A stretch of DNA of 59,648 nucleotides, taken from the IMG/VR virus record IMGVR_UViG_3300037264_000296, positions 1-59,648 of that record, one strand, 5' to 3'. Positions within the stretch are counted from its first letter, which is position 1, and each line of letters begins with the position of its first letter. The notes under the pieces were generated by a model. That model searched no databases, was not told where the DNA came from, and worked only from the letters and a program-made list of their open reading frames with translations. Source of the stretch: a virus. The position numbers were made by a program, and so were the translations under genes. This document shows, one piece after another, positions 52,226-58,437 of the stretch.

Positions 52226-52237
52226 GACATCCTTGTC
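52226..52237 (-). repeat. AGGA-loop leader hairpin, copy 3
   Basis: On the minus strand GACA-AGGA-TGTC (a fifth A-T pair is possible). It lies after TAGGAATTCA, where TAG is the stop of the 72-residue gene, and before TTGGAGATAG of the DUF4326 gene. Confidence 0.5.
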
Positions 52238-52246
52238 TGTGAATTC

Positions 52247-52465
52247 CTAATACAATGGATCAACAACTAAGTTTTTAATCCAATCTAATACAACTTGTTT
52301 AGATGTGAACTTAGTTATTTTAATGTTTGGTTTATTATCAATAGCAAACATTAATTTACCTGTACTACGAGCTAATACCTTTAACTCTTCAATGAACTTA
52401 TTATTAACATATACATCTAATGATGTATGACTAACTGCACTAATTATCTTTACTGATTGATACAT
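52247..52465 (-). CDS. Small early protein of unknown function
   Basis: 72 residues from the ATG at 52465, with TTGGAGATAG upstream (MYQSVKIISAVSHTSLDVYV). Beta then alpha pattern; no family recognised. Stop TAG. Confidence 0.6.
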   Translation of the reverse strand: MYQSVKIISAVSHTSLDVYVNNKFIEELKVLARSTGKLMFAIDNKPNIKITKFTSKQVVLDWIKNLVVDPLY

Positions 52466-52477
52466 AGCTATCTCCAA

Positions 52478-52717
52478 CTACTGATTAATATAAGCACTCC
52501 AGAAGTTTACAACTTCTGCATCATCGTTACGTTCTTTATCTCCAATAACACCTGGATGAATATCTAAGTGTCTGCTATTAGGAGTATATTCATCGGTTGA
52601 ATAAGTAACTCCAGAATGTACAAACCAAATATTGCTACCCTTTAATACCATTTTTGAAATGTTTGTTAAATTGAATGCCATCAATTCATTTGTTAATTTT
52701 AATACTGATACTGACAT
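52478..52717 (-). CDS. Small early protein of unknown function
   Basis: 79 residues from the ATG at 52717, which has ATTGGAGATAG upstream. That site also holds the TAG stop of the preceding gene. The product (MSVSVLKLTNELMAFNLTNI) has a central SGVTYSTDEYTPNSRHLDIH segment. No family recognised. Stop TAG. Confidence 0.6.
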   Translation of the reverse strand: MSVSVLKLTNELMAFNLTNISKMVLKGSNIWFVHSGVTYSTDEYTPNSRHLDIHPGVIGDKERNDDAEVVNFWSAYINQ

Positions 52718-52721
52718 GAGA

Positions 52722-53147
52722 CTATCTCCAATGAAATTTAAGTTTTTTATTAGGAAAGTATTTAATAAATACCTTCTCAATACCTGTTTTATTTAATTCT
52801 TCTCTTTTAATAGAAGCTTTTTGATTTACAGCAGACGCTATTACTGTATTAATACATGAATGAATTGAACACATTTCATGTGGATAGTAATAGCATTCCA
52901 TAAAGTTAGTATCATTTCCGTATCTGCGCATATCTTCGTTAAAGACAAATTCTTCTAACACTTTTAGTGTTATTTTATTTTCACCAAAAGCTTCTAACAT
53001 ATTTAACCAAATCATTCCTGACTTAGATATTACATGATCAAATACATGTAATGCTTCAGCACTTACAAGTGCTATCTTATTTAAATCGTTATTACATAGA
53101 TTTGTTAAATCTAAACCAAATAGTTCAACATGAGCATAACTAAACAT
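52722..53147 (-). CDS. Early protein of unknown function with His/Cys pairs
   Basis: 141 residues from the ATG at 53147, which has TTTTGGAGATAG upstream. Helical, with a Cys/His segment (MECYYYPHEMCSIHSCINTV) that could bind a metal. The C-terminus is basic (FIKYFPNKKLKFHWR). A promoter-like repeat lies ~55 bases upstream of the start. Stop TAG is part of the next gene's ribosome-binding region. Confidence 0.6.
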   Translation of the reverse strand: MFSYAHVELFGLDLTNLCNNDLNKIALVSAEALHVFDHVISKSGMIWLNMLEAFGENKITLKVLEEFVFNEDMRRYGNDTNFMECYYYPHEMCSIHSCINTVIASAVNQKASIKREELNKTGIEKVFIKYFPNKKLKFHWR

Positions 53148-53198
53148 AACTATCTCCAAAAATGGAAGCGAAAAGGAAGTGAGAATGCAAACAAGCAT

Positions 53199-53227
53199 TT
53201 CATTATATAAAAACATGCTTTTAGAGC
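53199..53227 (-). promoter_or_regulatory. Early promoter-like repeat, copy 1
   Basis: On the minus strand CTCTAAAAGCATGTTTTTAT then ATAATGAA. It contains TATAAT but has no good -35 box 17 bases upstream. Near-identical copies precede other early genes at 53704, 54301, 55223 and 55652. Polymerase (host or virion) is not decided by the sequence. Confidence 0.65.
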
Positions 53228-53247
53228 GTTTGACTATCTAACAACGC

Positions 53248-53293
53248 AACAAAAAGAAAAAGAACTTCCCAAACCAATGAAGGTAAGGGAAGT
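53248..53293 (-). terminator. Terminator after the 122-residue early gene
   Basis: On the minus strand ACTTCCC and GGGAAGT pair (plus-strand 53287-53293 and 53264-53270), followed by a long T-rich tract (TTTTTCTTTTTG). It sits between the 122-residue gene and the next early promoter-like repeat. Confidence 0.75.
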
Positions 53294-53299
53294 GATTTG

Positions 53300-53668
53300 T
53301 TACAAGTCGAAAATAGCGTCCAACTCTTCGACAGAAGTTTGTGGATGTACAACACGGAAGCTGTATTTAGAAGCTTTTGGTTCTAAACCAAATTGAGGAT
53401 TCAAAGTCATACGAATTGCGTGTTCACCTTGAGCAGTGATAAGGAATGTGGCTTCCATACCAGGTTTGCAAGAGATAGGAACAGTGATGGTTTTAACACC
53501 ATCAGTTGCAGTGATGTACTGATAGCTGTTTTTAGCAGCATTAGTAATAACACCAACATTGATAACTTTAAAGTCTTTGTATTTAGCATTAGCAACTTCA
53601 TCAATAGTTGTACTAACAGGAGCTGCTTTCAGTGTAGCTAAAGCTTTGATTTGATTTTCTTGTGACAT
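53300..53668 (-). CDS. Early protein of unknown function, beta-rich with acidic tail
   Basis: 122 residues. Strand-rich middle (NSYQYITATDGVKTITVPIS, then MEATFLITAQGEHAIRMTL) and acidic-hydrophobic end (TSVEELDAIFDL). The OB-like middle and acidic C-terminus recall small ssDNA-binding proteins, but this is only a resemblance. It has its own promoter-like repeat and terminator, so it may be a highly expressed early protein. Confidence 0.65.
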   Translation of the reverse strand: MSQENQIKALATLKAAPVSTTIDEVANAKYKDFKVINVGVITNAAKNSYQYITATDGVKTITVPISCKPGMEATFLITAQGEHAIRMTLNPQFGLEPKASKYSFRVVHPQTSVEELDAIFDL

Positions 53669-53703
53669 GATATTTCTCCAAAATAGGAATTAAAGTGATA
53701 TTT

Positions 53704-53732
53704 TTCATTATATAAAAACATGCTTTTAGAGC
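53704..53732 (-). promoter_or_regulatory. Early promoter-like repeat, copy 2
   Basis: Identical to copy 1 over CTCTAAAAGCATGTTTTTAT plus ATAATGAA. It lies 36 bases upstream of the 122-residue gene start. Confidence 0.65.
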
Positions 53733-53741
53733 TTTACAACT

Positions 53742-53763
53742 ACCTACACCTTTCGATGTAGGT
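53742..53763 (-). terminator. Short hairpin between early genes
   Basis: ACCTACA/TGTAGGT (7 bp, 8-nt loop) lies between the 76-residue gene stop and promoter-like copy 2. The same stem occurs at 55260-55285. There is no T-run, so it may be a processing or partial termination site. Confidence 0.5.
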
Positions 53764-53770
53764 AAGAATG

Positions 53771-54001
53771 TTATTGATGAACATGTTTTAAGTTGTTGTA
53801 ATGTGCATGTTCCCATACACACATTTTAAGAAGTGACTTAGCAGACCATTCTCTTACTAAGTCTTTAGATTCACAATATGCTACTGCTACTAAAGCATTA
53901 GCTCTTGCTTGAAGCATTGCTTTGTGATTAGCAATACGTTGTTGACACAATACTAAGTATTGCGCATTAAAGAGATTTTCTCTTATTTGAACTGTTTTCA
54001 T
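53771..54001 (-). CDS. Early helical protein of unknown function
   Basis: 76 residues, helical, Ala and Cys rich (NALVAVAYCESKDLVREWSA). Its first 35 bases overlap the upstream 57-residue gene. No family recognised. Confidence 0.6.
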   Translation of the reverse strand: MKTVQIRENLFNAQYLVLCQQRIANHKAMLQARANALVAVAYCESKDLVREWSAKSLLKMCVWEHAHYNNLKHVHQ

Positions 54002-54140
54002 TTTGATTCTCTAATTGTTTTTGAATACGTTTGTTTTCTAACTCAACATGTTTATCTTTAGCATATTGTTCAGATTCTTTAAGCCATAAAGCTATATCTT
54101 CTTCATTTTTAGGAAGATGAGTCTCTGTAAATAAGGACAT
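53967..54140 (-). CDS. Early charged helical protein, 57 residues
   Basis: A short gene with CAAGAGGTATTATT before its ATG. The product (MSLFTETHLPKNEEDIALWL, ending NQNENSSNKRKSL) is mostly a charged helix. It overlaps the next gene by 35 bases. No family recognised. Confidence 0.6.
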   Translation of the reverse strand: MSLFTETHLPKNEEDIALWLKESEQYAKDKHVELENKRIQKQLENQNENSSNKRKSL

Positions 54141-54210
54141 AATAATACCTCTTGGTTTATAGAGTATCTATAGTAATAAATACTCTAAAGTAATGAAATA
54201 GGGTTTAGTG

Positions 54211-54267
54211 TTACAAAGCAGATAATAGACGTTCTAATTCTGCTAATTCTTCGTCAGTAAGGAACAT
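54211..54267 (-). CDS. Micro-protein, 18 residues
   Basis: MFLTDEELAELERLLSAL: an 18-codon frame with CTTTGGAGAATTAC before the ATG and a promoter-like repeat 34 bases upstream. The peptide is a perfect amphipathic acidic helix. Translation is likely from the signals, but the product is too short to assign. Confidence 0.5.
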   Translation of the reverse strand: MFLTDEELAELERLLSAL

Positions 54268-54300
54268 TGTAATTCTCCAAAGTTAGAATAAGTGATTATT

Positions 54301-54327
54301 TTCGTTATATAAAAACATGCTTTTAGT
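54301..54327 (-). promoter_or_regulatory. Early promoter-like repeat, copy 3
   Basis: On the minus strand CACTAAAAGCATGTTTTTAT then ATAACGAA, one base different in the -10-like box from copies 1 and 2. It precedes the 18-residue micro-gene. Confidence 0.6.
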
Positions 54328-54389
54328 GAATTTCAATATAAGTGAAAGTTGAAATTTTAAAGAAAGAGAAAAAGAGGATTTTGTTTAGA

Positions 54390-54731
54390 TTATTCATCAT
54401 GATATTGCCATAAAACAGCGTTACATTCACAATGCACAGCTCCAATAGTTAGATCTGTGTTGTGATCGTGATGTAAATGAATTGGATAATTAAAGAAGTT
54501 TTTAGGAAATAACCTTTTGTTTATACTAAGGTTTAATATATCTAAACTTGGTTTAGAATCTAATGGATTATTACAATGACAACATAAGTTGTTTTGTAAT
54601 TTTATATATTCTTCTCTAACAAGTTTTCTTATTGAGTAATGTGTTTCAGAGTATTTAATAGGTAATTGCATAGTGTTTAGTGTGTGTTTAGGAAAGAGAG
54701 ATAAAGTTACTATTTTATTAAAACTTGGCAT
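54390..54731 (-). CDS. HNH / endonuclease VII-like nuclease
   Basis: 113 residues from the ATG at 54731. The Zn/HNH layout is clear: LCCHCNNPLD supplies the first Cys pair, IHLHHDHNTDLTIGAVHC the catalytic His cluster, and ECNAVLW a later Cys-Asn. It resembles the recombination endonuclease VII family, also found as free-standing homing nucleases. The ribosome binding site is weak. A GNA-loop hairpin lies upstream (54794). It might degrade host or rival phage DNA early. Confidence 0.7.
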   Translation of the reverse strand: MPSFNKIVTLSLFPKHTLNTMQLPIKYSETHYSIRKLVREEYIKLQNNLCCHCNNPLDSKPSLDILNLSINKRLFPKNFFNYPIHLHHDHNTDLTIGAVHCECNAVLWQYHDE

Positions 54732-54793
54732 GATTATTGTATGATTAATTACTATGCCAACTTTAATATAAATACATAAATAATTGTAAGTAA

Positions 54794-54808
54794 GTGTGTG
54801 AAACACAC
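54794..54808. repeat. Dispersed GNA-loop hairpin, variant flank, copy 6
   Basis: GTGTGT/ACACAC (6 bp) with loop GAA, preceded by AATTGTAAGTAA. It is like the 51223 copy. It lies ~60 bases upstream of the HNH gene start. Confidence 0.6.
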
Positions 54809-54830
54809 AAATATATATTTACTTCACCTA

Positions 54831-54860
54831 TTGACAATAGTAAATATTGGTTTATATAAT
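54831..54860 (+). promoter_or_regulatory. Consensus sigma70 promoter directed rightward (antisense)
   Basis: TTGACA (54831-54836), an 18-base spacer and TATAAT (54855-54860): both boxes match the consensus exactly. No plus-strand gene follows before 56564. A transcript would run antisense to the early genes at 55001-55614 and onward. It includes the hairpin TACCC/GGGTA just downstream. Confidence 0.6.
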
Positions 54861-54963
54861 GTATTACCCCAAAGGGTAAAGTAGTATATTAATATATAAG
54901 TATTACTTCCTATCTTAGGTATCTTACTATCTTATGTGTAAGTGTAATCAGAAGAAATTAATA

Positions 54964-54993
54964 CTCTATGCATCCAATTAAGGACACATAGAG
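54964..54993 (-). terminator. Hairpin after the 61-residue early gene
   Basis: CTCTATG/CATAGAG (7 bp) with a loop containing TCCTTAATTGG, a loop sequence shared with the hairpin at 55260. Downstream on the minus strand is TATTAATTTC, a weak T-rich tail. Confidence 0.55.
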
Positions 54994-55000
54994 CTTTGGT

Positions 55001-55186
55001 TTAGAATGGATCTTGTCCAATATCAACTCTGGTGATGTAACCATCACGAGTTTTGTATGCAAGGTCTTTTTTTAGATGTAATCTGAATGCAATCAAAGTT
55101 AAATAATTATTGATGAATTCAGTTAGATTTGCAGCTAATGCGAATAGACCTGCAATGATGCACATGGTTTGTTTGAAGATGTTCAT
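55001..55186 (-). CDS. Small early membrane protein
   Basis: 61 residues. An N-terminal membrane segment (MCIIAGLFALAANLTEFINN, with a second hydrophobic run LTLIAFRLHL) and a polar tail (TRDGYITRVDIGQDPF). CAGGAGTATTACC precedes the ATG. A promoter-like repeat lies 37 bases upstream. No family recognised; an early envelope protein, perhaps for superinfection exclusion, is a guess. Confidence 0.6.
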   Translation of the reverse strand: MNIFKQTMCIIAGLFALAANLTEFINNYLTLIAFRLHLKKDLAYKTRDGYITRVDIGQDPF

Positions 55187-55222
55187 GGTAATACTCCTGA
55201 TCAGAGATAGAATCGAATTTGA

Positions 55223-55247
55223 TTCATTATATAAAATATTGCTTTTA
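55223..55247 (-). promoter_or_regulatory. Early promoter-like repeat, copy 4
   Basis: On the minus strand TTAAAAGCAATATTTTATAT then AATGAA. Diverged in the middle but keeps the TATAAT box and the AAAAGC start. It lies upstream of the membrane protein gene. Confidence 0.6.
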
Positions 55248-55259
55248 AAGAACTTAAAT

Positions 55260-55285
55260 ACCTACACCCAATTAAGGATGTAGGT
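55260..55285 (-). terminator. Hairpin after the 106-residue early gene
   Basis: ACCTACA/TGTAGGT (7 bp) enclosing a loop with TCCTTAATTGG; the same stem as at 53742 and the same loop as at 54964. It lies just past the 106-residue gene stop and before promoter-like copy 4. Confidence 0.55.
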
Positions 55286-55293
55286 AAGTTGGT

Positions 55294-55614
55294 TTAAGAC
55301 TTCATTGGTGCAGTAAGTAGAGCTTTGATTTGTTCAGCTTCCTCTTTGGTAATGCCTGCTGCTTCGAGCTTATCGTTAGCAGCTTTGATTGACAATGCAG
55401 CATTAGCAACAGCATCTGACATACGAACTAAGTTCTTAGCACGAGCTTCAACATGATCAATGGCTTGATCTTCAGAAGCAACCTTCATTTCTTTTAAGGC
55501 ATAACCTAAGCCTTCATTAACCAACTCGAAAGTTGTATCAATGGATTTACCACCGTTGATGATAGTTGAACCAACAGCACCAGTCACAGCACCTAACATT
55601 TGTTTAATACTCAT
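55294..55614 (-). CDS. Early protein of unknown function, first gene of the early cluster
   Basis: 106 residues from the ATG at 55614, with AAAGGTGAG upstream (MSIKQMLGAVTGAVGSTIIN). Ala-rich and helical (MSDAVANAALSIKAANDKLE). The Gly/Ala-rich start could associate with membranes. It lies next to a 300-base gene-free region and promoter-like copy 5, so it is probably one of the first genes expressed. No family recognised. Confidence 0.65.
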   Translation of the reverse strand: MSIKQMLGAVTGAVGSTIINGGKSIDTTFELVNEGLGYALKEMKVASEDQAIDHVEARAKNLVRMSDAVANAALSIKAANDKLEAAGITKEEAEQIKALLTAPMKS

Positions 55615-55915
55615 AATACTCACCTTTGCAAAGGAAACAGATCAACATTGATCCAGTATATAGAAACATGCTGTTAATAGCAGTCATACATACACCATAC
55701 ATAGCTCATATAGCTCATACAATGACCATAGCGACATGATATGAGTACAAGAGCTACGGTAGTACCAGTAGGTACAGTATCAATCAATGGTGGGGAGTAT
55801 GTTGAGAATTAGGAATGTAGATTGATATGGGGGGATATGTTTAAAATAAACTTACTCTGGTGTGTGTAATGCATTCATACATAATTTATAAAAATCTTGA
55901 AAACTTTTCTAAAAA
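55615..55915. other. Gene-free region at the early-cluster head; possible genome-terminus region
   Basis: About 300 bases without a supported gene. It holds promoter-like repeat copy 5 (minus strand, 55652-55678, AGCATGTTTCTATATACTG), the tandem AGCTCATA repeats near 55701-55718, a G-rich tract (GGGGGGATATG near 55830) and an AT-rich upstream element (ATACATAATTTAT) also found at 56180. In N4 the early genes start at the left genome end, so the genome terminus or direct terminal repeat could lie here. No repeated end is visible in this window. Confidence 0.4.
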
Positions 55916-56158
55916 TTATTTTAATAATTCCTCTAATCTTTTTTCTCCTTCTTCTGTAAGCCAACCAGATCTAAGAGTTACTCCACAATCTATTAACTTA
56001 TTAAATCTTGATTTATTCCATAAAGTATAAACTTGTTTTATATGACAATTCCATCTAAGAGCCATACGCTCATCTCTAGGAATATCATCTACTATAAACT
56101 CCTCTTTAAAACCAAGTAATACTTCTAAGTCTGTTGCTATTTGTTTACCGTGTGACAT
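55916..56158 (-). CDS. Small early protein, possible winged-helix
   Basis: 80 residues from the ATG at 56158, with TAGGAGAATTAAC upstream. Helical with a C-terminal KLIDCGVTLRSGWLTEEGEK pattern similar to the wing region of winged-helix proteins. DNA binding is only suggested. Upstream is an AT-rich element (ATACATAATTTAT) repeated at 55880. Confidence 0.55.
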   Translation of the reverse strand: MSHGKQIATDLEVLLGFKEEFIVDDIPRDERMALRWNCHIKQVYTLWNKSRFNKLIDCGVTLRSGWLTEEGEKRLEELLK

Positions 56159-56263
56159 GTTAATTCTCCTATGCATTGATACATAATTTATATTTTTTAC
56201 TAAAACTTTTTCCTAAAAACTTTTCTAAAATTTTAAAAGTTCTTTCCTTAAACCTATCTCAAA

Positions 56264-56482
56264 TTAATATTCTTGGTTTACTACTCCTAGTAATTTCATC
56301 TCTTCTAAAGCTTCTTCAATACGTTCTAAACTCTCCTCAGTAAACCCTTCCACATCATTATTTTCTTTAAATAATAAATATATTGCATGGTTTAAATGTG
56401 TATTTGCACTACATGGTGCATCATATTTCTTAGCTTCATAGCTAAGTATGTGACTTAATATTTGCTTGTAATTATTTGTCAT
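56264..56482 (-). CDS. Small early protein of unknown function
   Basis: 72 residues, acidic, helical (EESLERIEEALEEMKLLGVV). It starts the minus-strand gene series; the next gene to the right is divergent. TTAGGAATTTAAACC lies before the ATG. No family recognised. Confidence 0.6.
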   Translation of the reverse strand: MTNNYKQILSHILSYEAKKYDAPCSANTHLNHAIYLLFKENNDVEGFTEESLERIEEALEEMKLLGVVNQEY

Positions 56483-56563
56483 GGTTTAAATTCCTAAAAA
56501 ATGCTGGACTATCTTAATTTTTATAGATTATACTATACCCTTACTAAACCTTAAGTGATTATT
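56483..56563. promoter_or_regulatory. Divergent control region
   Basis: 80 bases between the leftward 72-residue gene and the rightward 57-residue gene. On the plus strand TGGACT, 18 bases, then TATACT forms a plausible host promoter; TATACTATAC repeats overlap. No strong hairpin is seen. Confidence 0.4.
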
Positions 56564-56737
56564 ATGAAAATTACCTTAGAATTTAAACATCCTTGTGAGT
56601 TAATTGACTTACTTGAAAAGTTAGCTCAGTGTTATGTATCACCTAATACAAGCATAGTGCCAACTGCTTTACCTTATGATGGGCTAATTACTTGGGAATC
56701 TGCTTATAAAATATTTAAAGAAAAAGGGATCTTATAA
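56564..56737 (+). CDS. Small protein of unknown function
   Basis: 57 residues from the ATG at 56564 (MKITLEFKHPCELIDLLEKL). No family recognised. First gene of the rightward block; its stop overlaps the next start (TAATG). Confidence 0.6.
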   Translation: MKITLEFKHPCELIDLLEKLAQCYVSPNTSIVPTALPYDGLITWESAYKIFKEKGIL

Positions 56738-56919
56738 TGCATGATTCTAAATTTGAAGAAGTACCTTCTACAATACATGAAGTTAAACTAACTGATAAAC
56801 ATTTATCATTGGTTTATAGATGTGTTAAACATGGTTTACTTAATTCACATCCTGTATGGACTGATGAAGAGTATATGAATTTAATTGTTATTAGGGAATT
56901 ATTGGAGAGTTATAAATGA
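56737..56919 (+). CDS. Small protein of unknown function
   Basis: 60 residues (MHDSKFEEVPSTIHEVKLTD, later HPVWTDEEYMNLIVIRELLE). Overlaps neighbours at both ends (TAATG and ATGA). No family recognised. Confidence 0.6.
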   Translation: MHDSKFEEVPSTIHEVKLTDKHLSLVYRCVKHGLLNSHPVWTDEEYMNLIVIRELLESYK

Positions 56920-57242
56920 AATATGTAGTTGTAGAAGAATCTGTATCAAATCATTGTTGTTTTGAAGCTTCGGTTATAGATACAACAATTGAAGAACGTA
57001 AACCTGGTCATATTATTTGTGAGTGTTTTGATATTTCACAAGCTAATAAATTAAAGGACTTGTTAAATAACACTATTTATACTAAAGAAGAATTCTTTAA
57101 ATTAGAGAAACTTTGCTTAAGTCTTATTACTAATGTAGATTCTAGCGAGTTTTACTGTGATACTCCTAGCGGAACTATTGAAGCTATTGTCCGTAGTTTA
57201 GTAGAGAAGCTTGAACATATTAAAGAAGGCATTAATAAATGA
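56916..57242 (+). CDS. Protein of unknown function
   Basis: 108 residues, mixed alpha/beta, Cys-containing (KYVVVEESVSNHCCFEAS, then IICECFDISQANKLKDLLNN). The latter resembles the strand-helix of small phage proteins that track residue context ('CE.FD...A..L...LN'). Function unknown. Confidence 0.6.
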   Translation: MKYVVVEESVSNHCCFEASVIDTTIEERKPGHIICECFDISQANKLKDLLNNTIYTKEEFFKLEKLCLSLITNVDSSEFYCDTPSGTIEAIVRSLVEKLEHIKEGINK

Positions 57243-57328
57243 TTTATTATACTGATTTTAAATTTCCTCCTATTAATTTATGGAATTATCCTAAACAAGA
57301 AAGAGATTACAAATGAAAGTAATAGATA
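57239..57328 (+). CDS. Possible micro-protein, 29 residues
   Basis: Frame MIYYTDFKFPPINLWNYPKQ (then EEITNESNR) starting as ATGA overlap with the preceding stop. The overlap is typical of real genes here, but the peptide is short and no family is recognised. A second short frame (57312-57371) overlaps its end. About 100 bases to the next gene are AT-rich and hold nothing clear. Confidence 0.3.
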
Positions 57329-57434
57329 AATATGGGTATCCTGTAGAAACATTTAAAGAAAAATATGTTAAAAACTTTATTAGAAAACTTATTCATGGAA
57401 ATATTATAAATACATTTATTTATTGGTTTACAAA

Positions 57435-57635
57435 ATGATTCATATTAATTGGGAATATAAAGGTAGGATTGTTAAAGTAGAACCTATTGATAGGGAACAT
57501 ACTTATGAGAATCTTAATTGGATTGAATGGAAGTTAAATCAAAGTAAACATACTCATCCTAAGAAATGGGATAGATGTTATTTAACTGGTTCAGATAAGA
57601 AGATACCAAAATATGAGGTAGAGTTTGATGTTTAA
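57435..57635 (+). CDS. Small basic protein of unknown function
   Basis: 66 residues from the ATG at 57435 (MIHINWEYKGRIVKVEPIDR), Trp, His and Lys rich (HTHPKKWDRCYLTGSDKKIP). No clear ribosome binding site. Overlaps the next gene by 8 bases. No family recognised. Confidence 0.5.
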   Translation: MIHINWEYKGRIVKVEPIDREHTYENLNWIEWKLNQSKHTHPKKWDRCYLTGSDKKIPKYEVEFDV

Positions 57636-57870
57636 CATTACTATTACATTACAAGAATTACAAAATCAAGGCATACTAAAGCAAGTATTAAATAAATTAA
57701 ACTTAGAGCATGATTATACTAATGTGCATTTATGGCTTACTAAAGATTACTTAAATAATAGTTTACCTGAAAAATACTCATTGTTTATTCCTGATTTAAG
57801 CAAAGAAATACTTTTAGAATTACCAGATGAATGCTTATTAAAAGGTATTCAAGTATGGTTATATAACTAA
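57628..57870 (+). CDS. Small protein of unknown function
   Basis: 80 residues from the ATG at 57628 (MFNITITLQELQNQGILKQV). Leu-rich with alternating helices. No family recognised. A GNA-loop hairpin follows its stop. Confidence 0.55.
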   Translation: MFNITITLQELQNQGILKQVLNKLNLEHDYTNVHLWLTKDYLNNSLPEKYSLFIPDLSKEILLELPDECLLKGIQVWLYN

Positions 57871-57883
57871 TCTTTTTCACAAT

Positions 57884-57900
57884 ATTGACCGAAGGTCAAT
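57884..57900. repeat. Dispersed GNA-loop hairpin, copy 7, in the rightward block
   Basis: ATTGACC/GGTCAAT (7 bp) with loop GAA, preceded by TCTTTTTCACAAT on the plus strand, the same flank as at 47704. Its orientation on the plus strand is the same as the other copies, although the genes around it run the opposite way. Confidence 0.65.
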
Positions 57901-57915
57901 TTGTAGGAGTATAAA

Positions 57916-58092
57916 ATGAATTTTAAAAGAATATACAAATGTAAATGTTGTAATTTAATATTTGAATCCCTTACTTTGATAAAAAAAGAAAATCCACATA
58001 CAGGTATTCCACATGAACATATATGCGATAAAGATACTATCGGGTTAGGTGAGTATATTGGCTATAGAAAATATAGTAATAATGAGGATTAA
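57916..58092 (+). CDS. Small Cys-rich, probably zinc-binding protein
   Basis: 58 residues with GTAGGAGTATAAA before the ATG. Cys-x-Cys-Cys near the N-terminus (YKCKCCNLIFES) and His/Cys further on (GIPHEHICDKD) make a likely small zinc ribbon. Zinc-ribbon micro-proteins in phages often bind nucleic acid or host polymerase; no function is shown here. Confidence 0.6.
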   Translation: MNFKRIYKCKCCNLIFESLTLIKKENPHTGIPHEHICDKDTIGLGEYIGYRKYSNNED

Positions 58093-58093
58093 G

Positions 58094-58231
58094 ATGAATT
58101 TAAATAGACAAGTTACTGAAGAAGAATGGAAAAAGTTAGCTAATGATACTAAGTTACCTGAGAAGGATATTGATGAAGTATTTGATGATGATAAAGAAGA
58201 TGAAAATAATAAAGGAATGGGTGAGAAATAA
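58094..58231 (+). CDS. Small acidic protein, 45 residues
   Basis: Starts at the ATG at 58094 with GAGG at correct spacing. The product (MNLNRQVTEEEWKKLANDTK) ends in a highly acidic stretch (EVFDDDKEDENNKG). TAATG overlap with the next gene. No family recognised. Confidence 0.55.
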   Translation: MNLNRQVTEEEWKKLANDTKLPEKDIDEVFDDDKEDENNKGMGEK

Positions 58232-58437
58232 TGAATATATTTGCTGATGAAGAGTTAAATATTAATTTAACTAAGGTATATAATCCAGTAATATTAAAAA
58301 CTGATGAGGGGTTTGAACTAAGCATTTGTATGAGAGATTGGGGGTACGATATTATTATACCTAAACTAGAAAAACATATTCATATTAATGATTCTGGTAA
58401 AGTACTTGTTTTAAGAGAAGGAAAAAGTAATGAATAA
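58231..58437 (+). CDS. Small protein of unknown function
   Basis: 68 residues, beta-rich (NPVILKTDEGFELSICMRDW, then HIHINDSGKVLVLREG). Overlaps both neighbours. No family recognised. Confidence 0.55.
   Translation: MNIFADEELNINLTKVYNPVILKTDEGFELSICMRDWGYDIIIPKLEKHIHINDSGKVLVLREGKSNE

Noticed and set aside
53407-53822. Two other-frame reading frames overlapping the 122-residue early gene
   Set aside because: They lack ribosome binding sites, have low-complexity or Cys-rich products, and cross the promoter-like repeat and hairpin.
53199-55678. Regularly spaced repeats that might suggest a CRISPR array
   Set aside because: Only five copies at irregular spacings of 0.4-0.9 kb, each upstream of a gene; no spacers, no cas genes.
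55615-55915. Direct terminal repeat of the genome
   Set aside because: Only one copy of this region is in the window and no long repeat is visible, so a terminus cannot be shown.
57312-57371. 19-codon frame after the 29-residue micro-gene
   Set aside because: Too short, no clear ribosome binding site, and it overlaps another weak frame.
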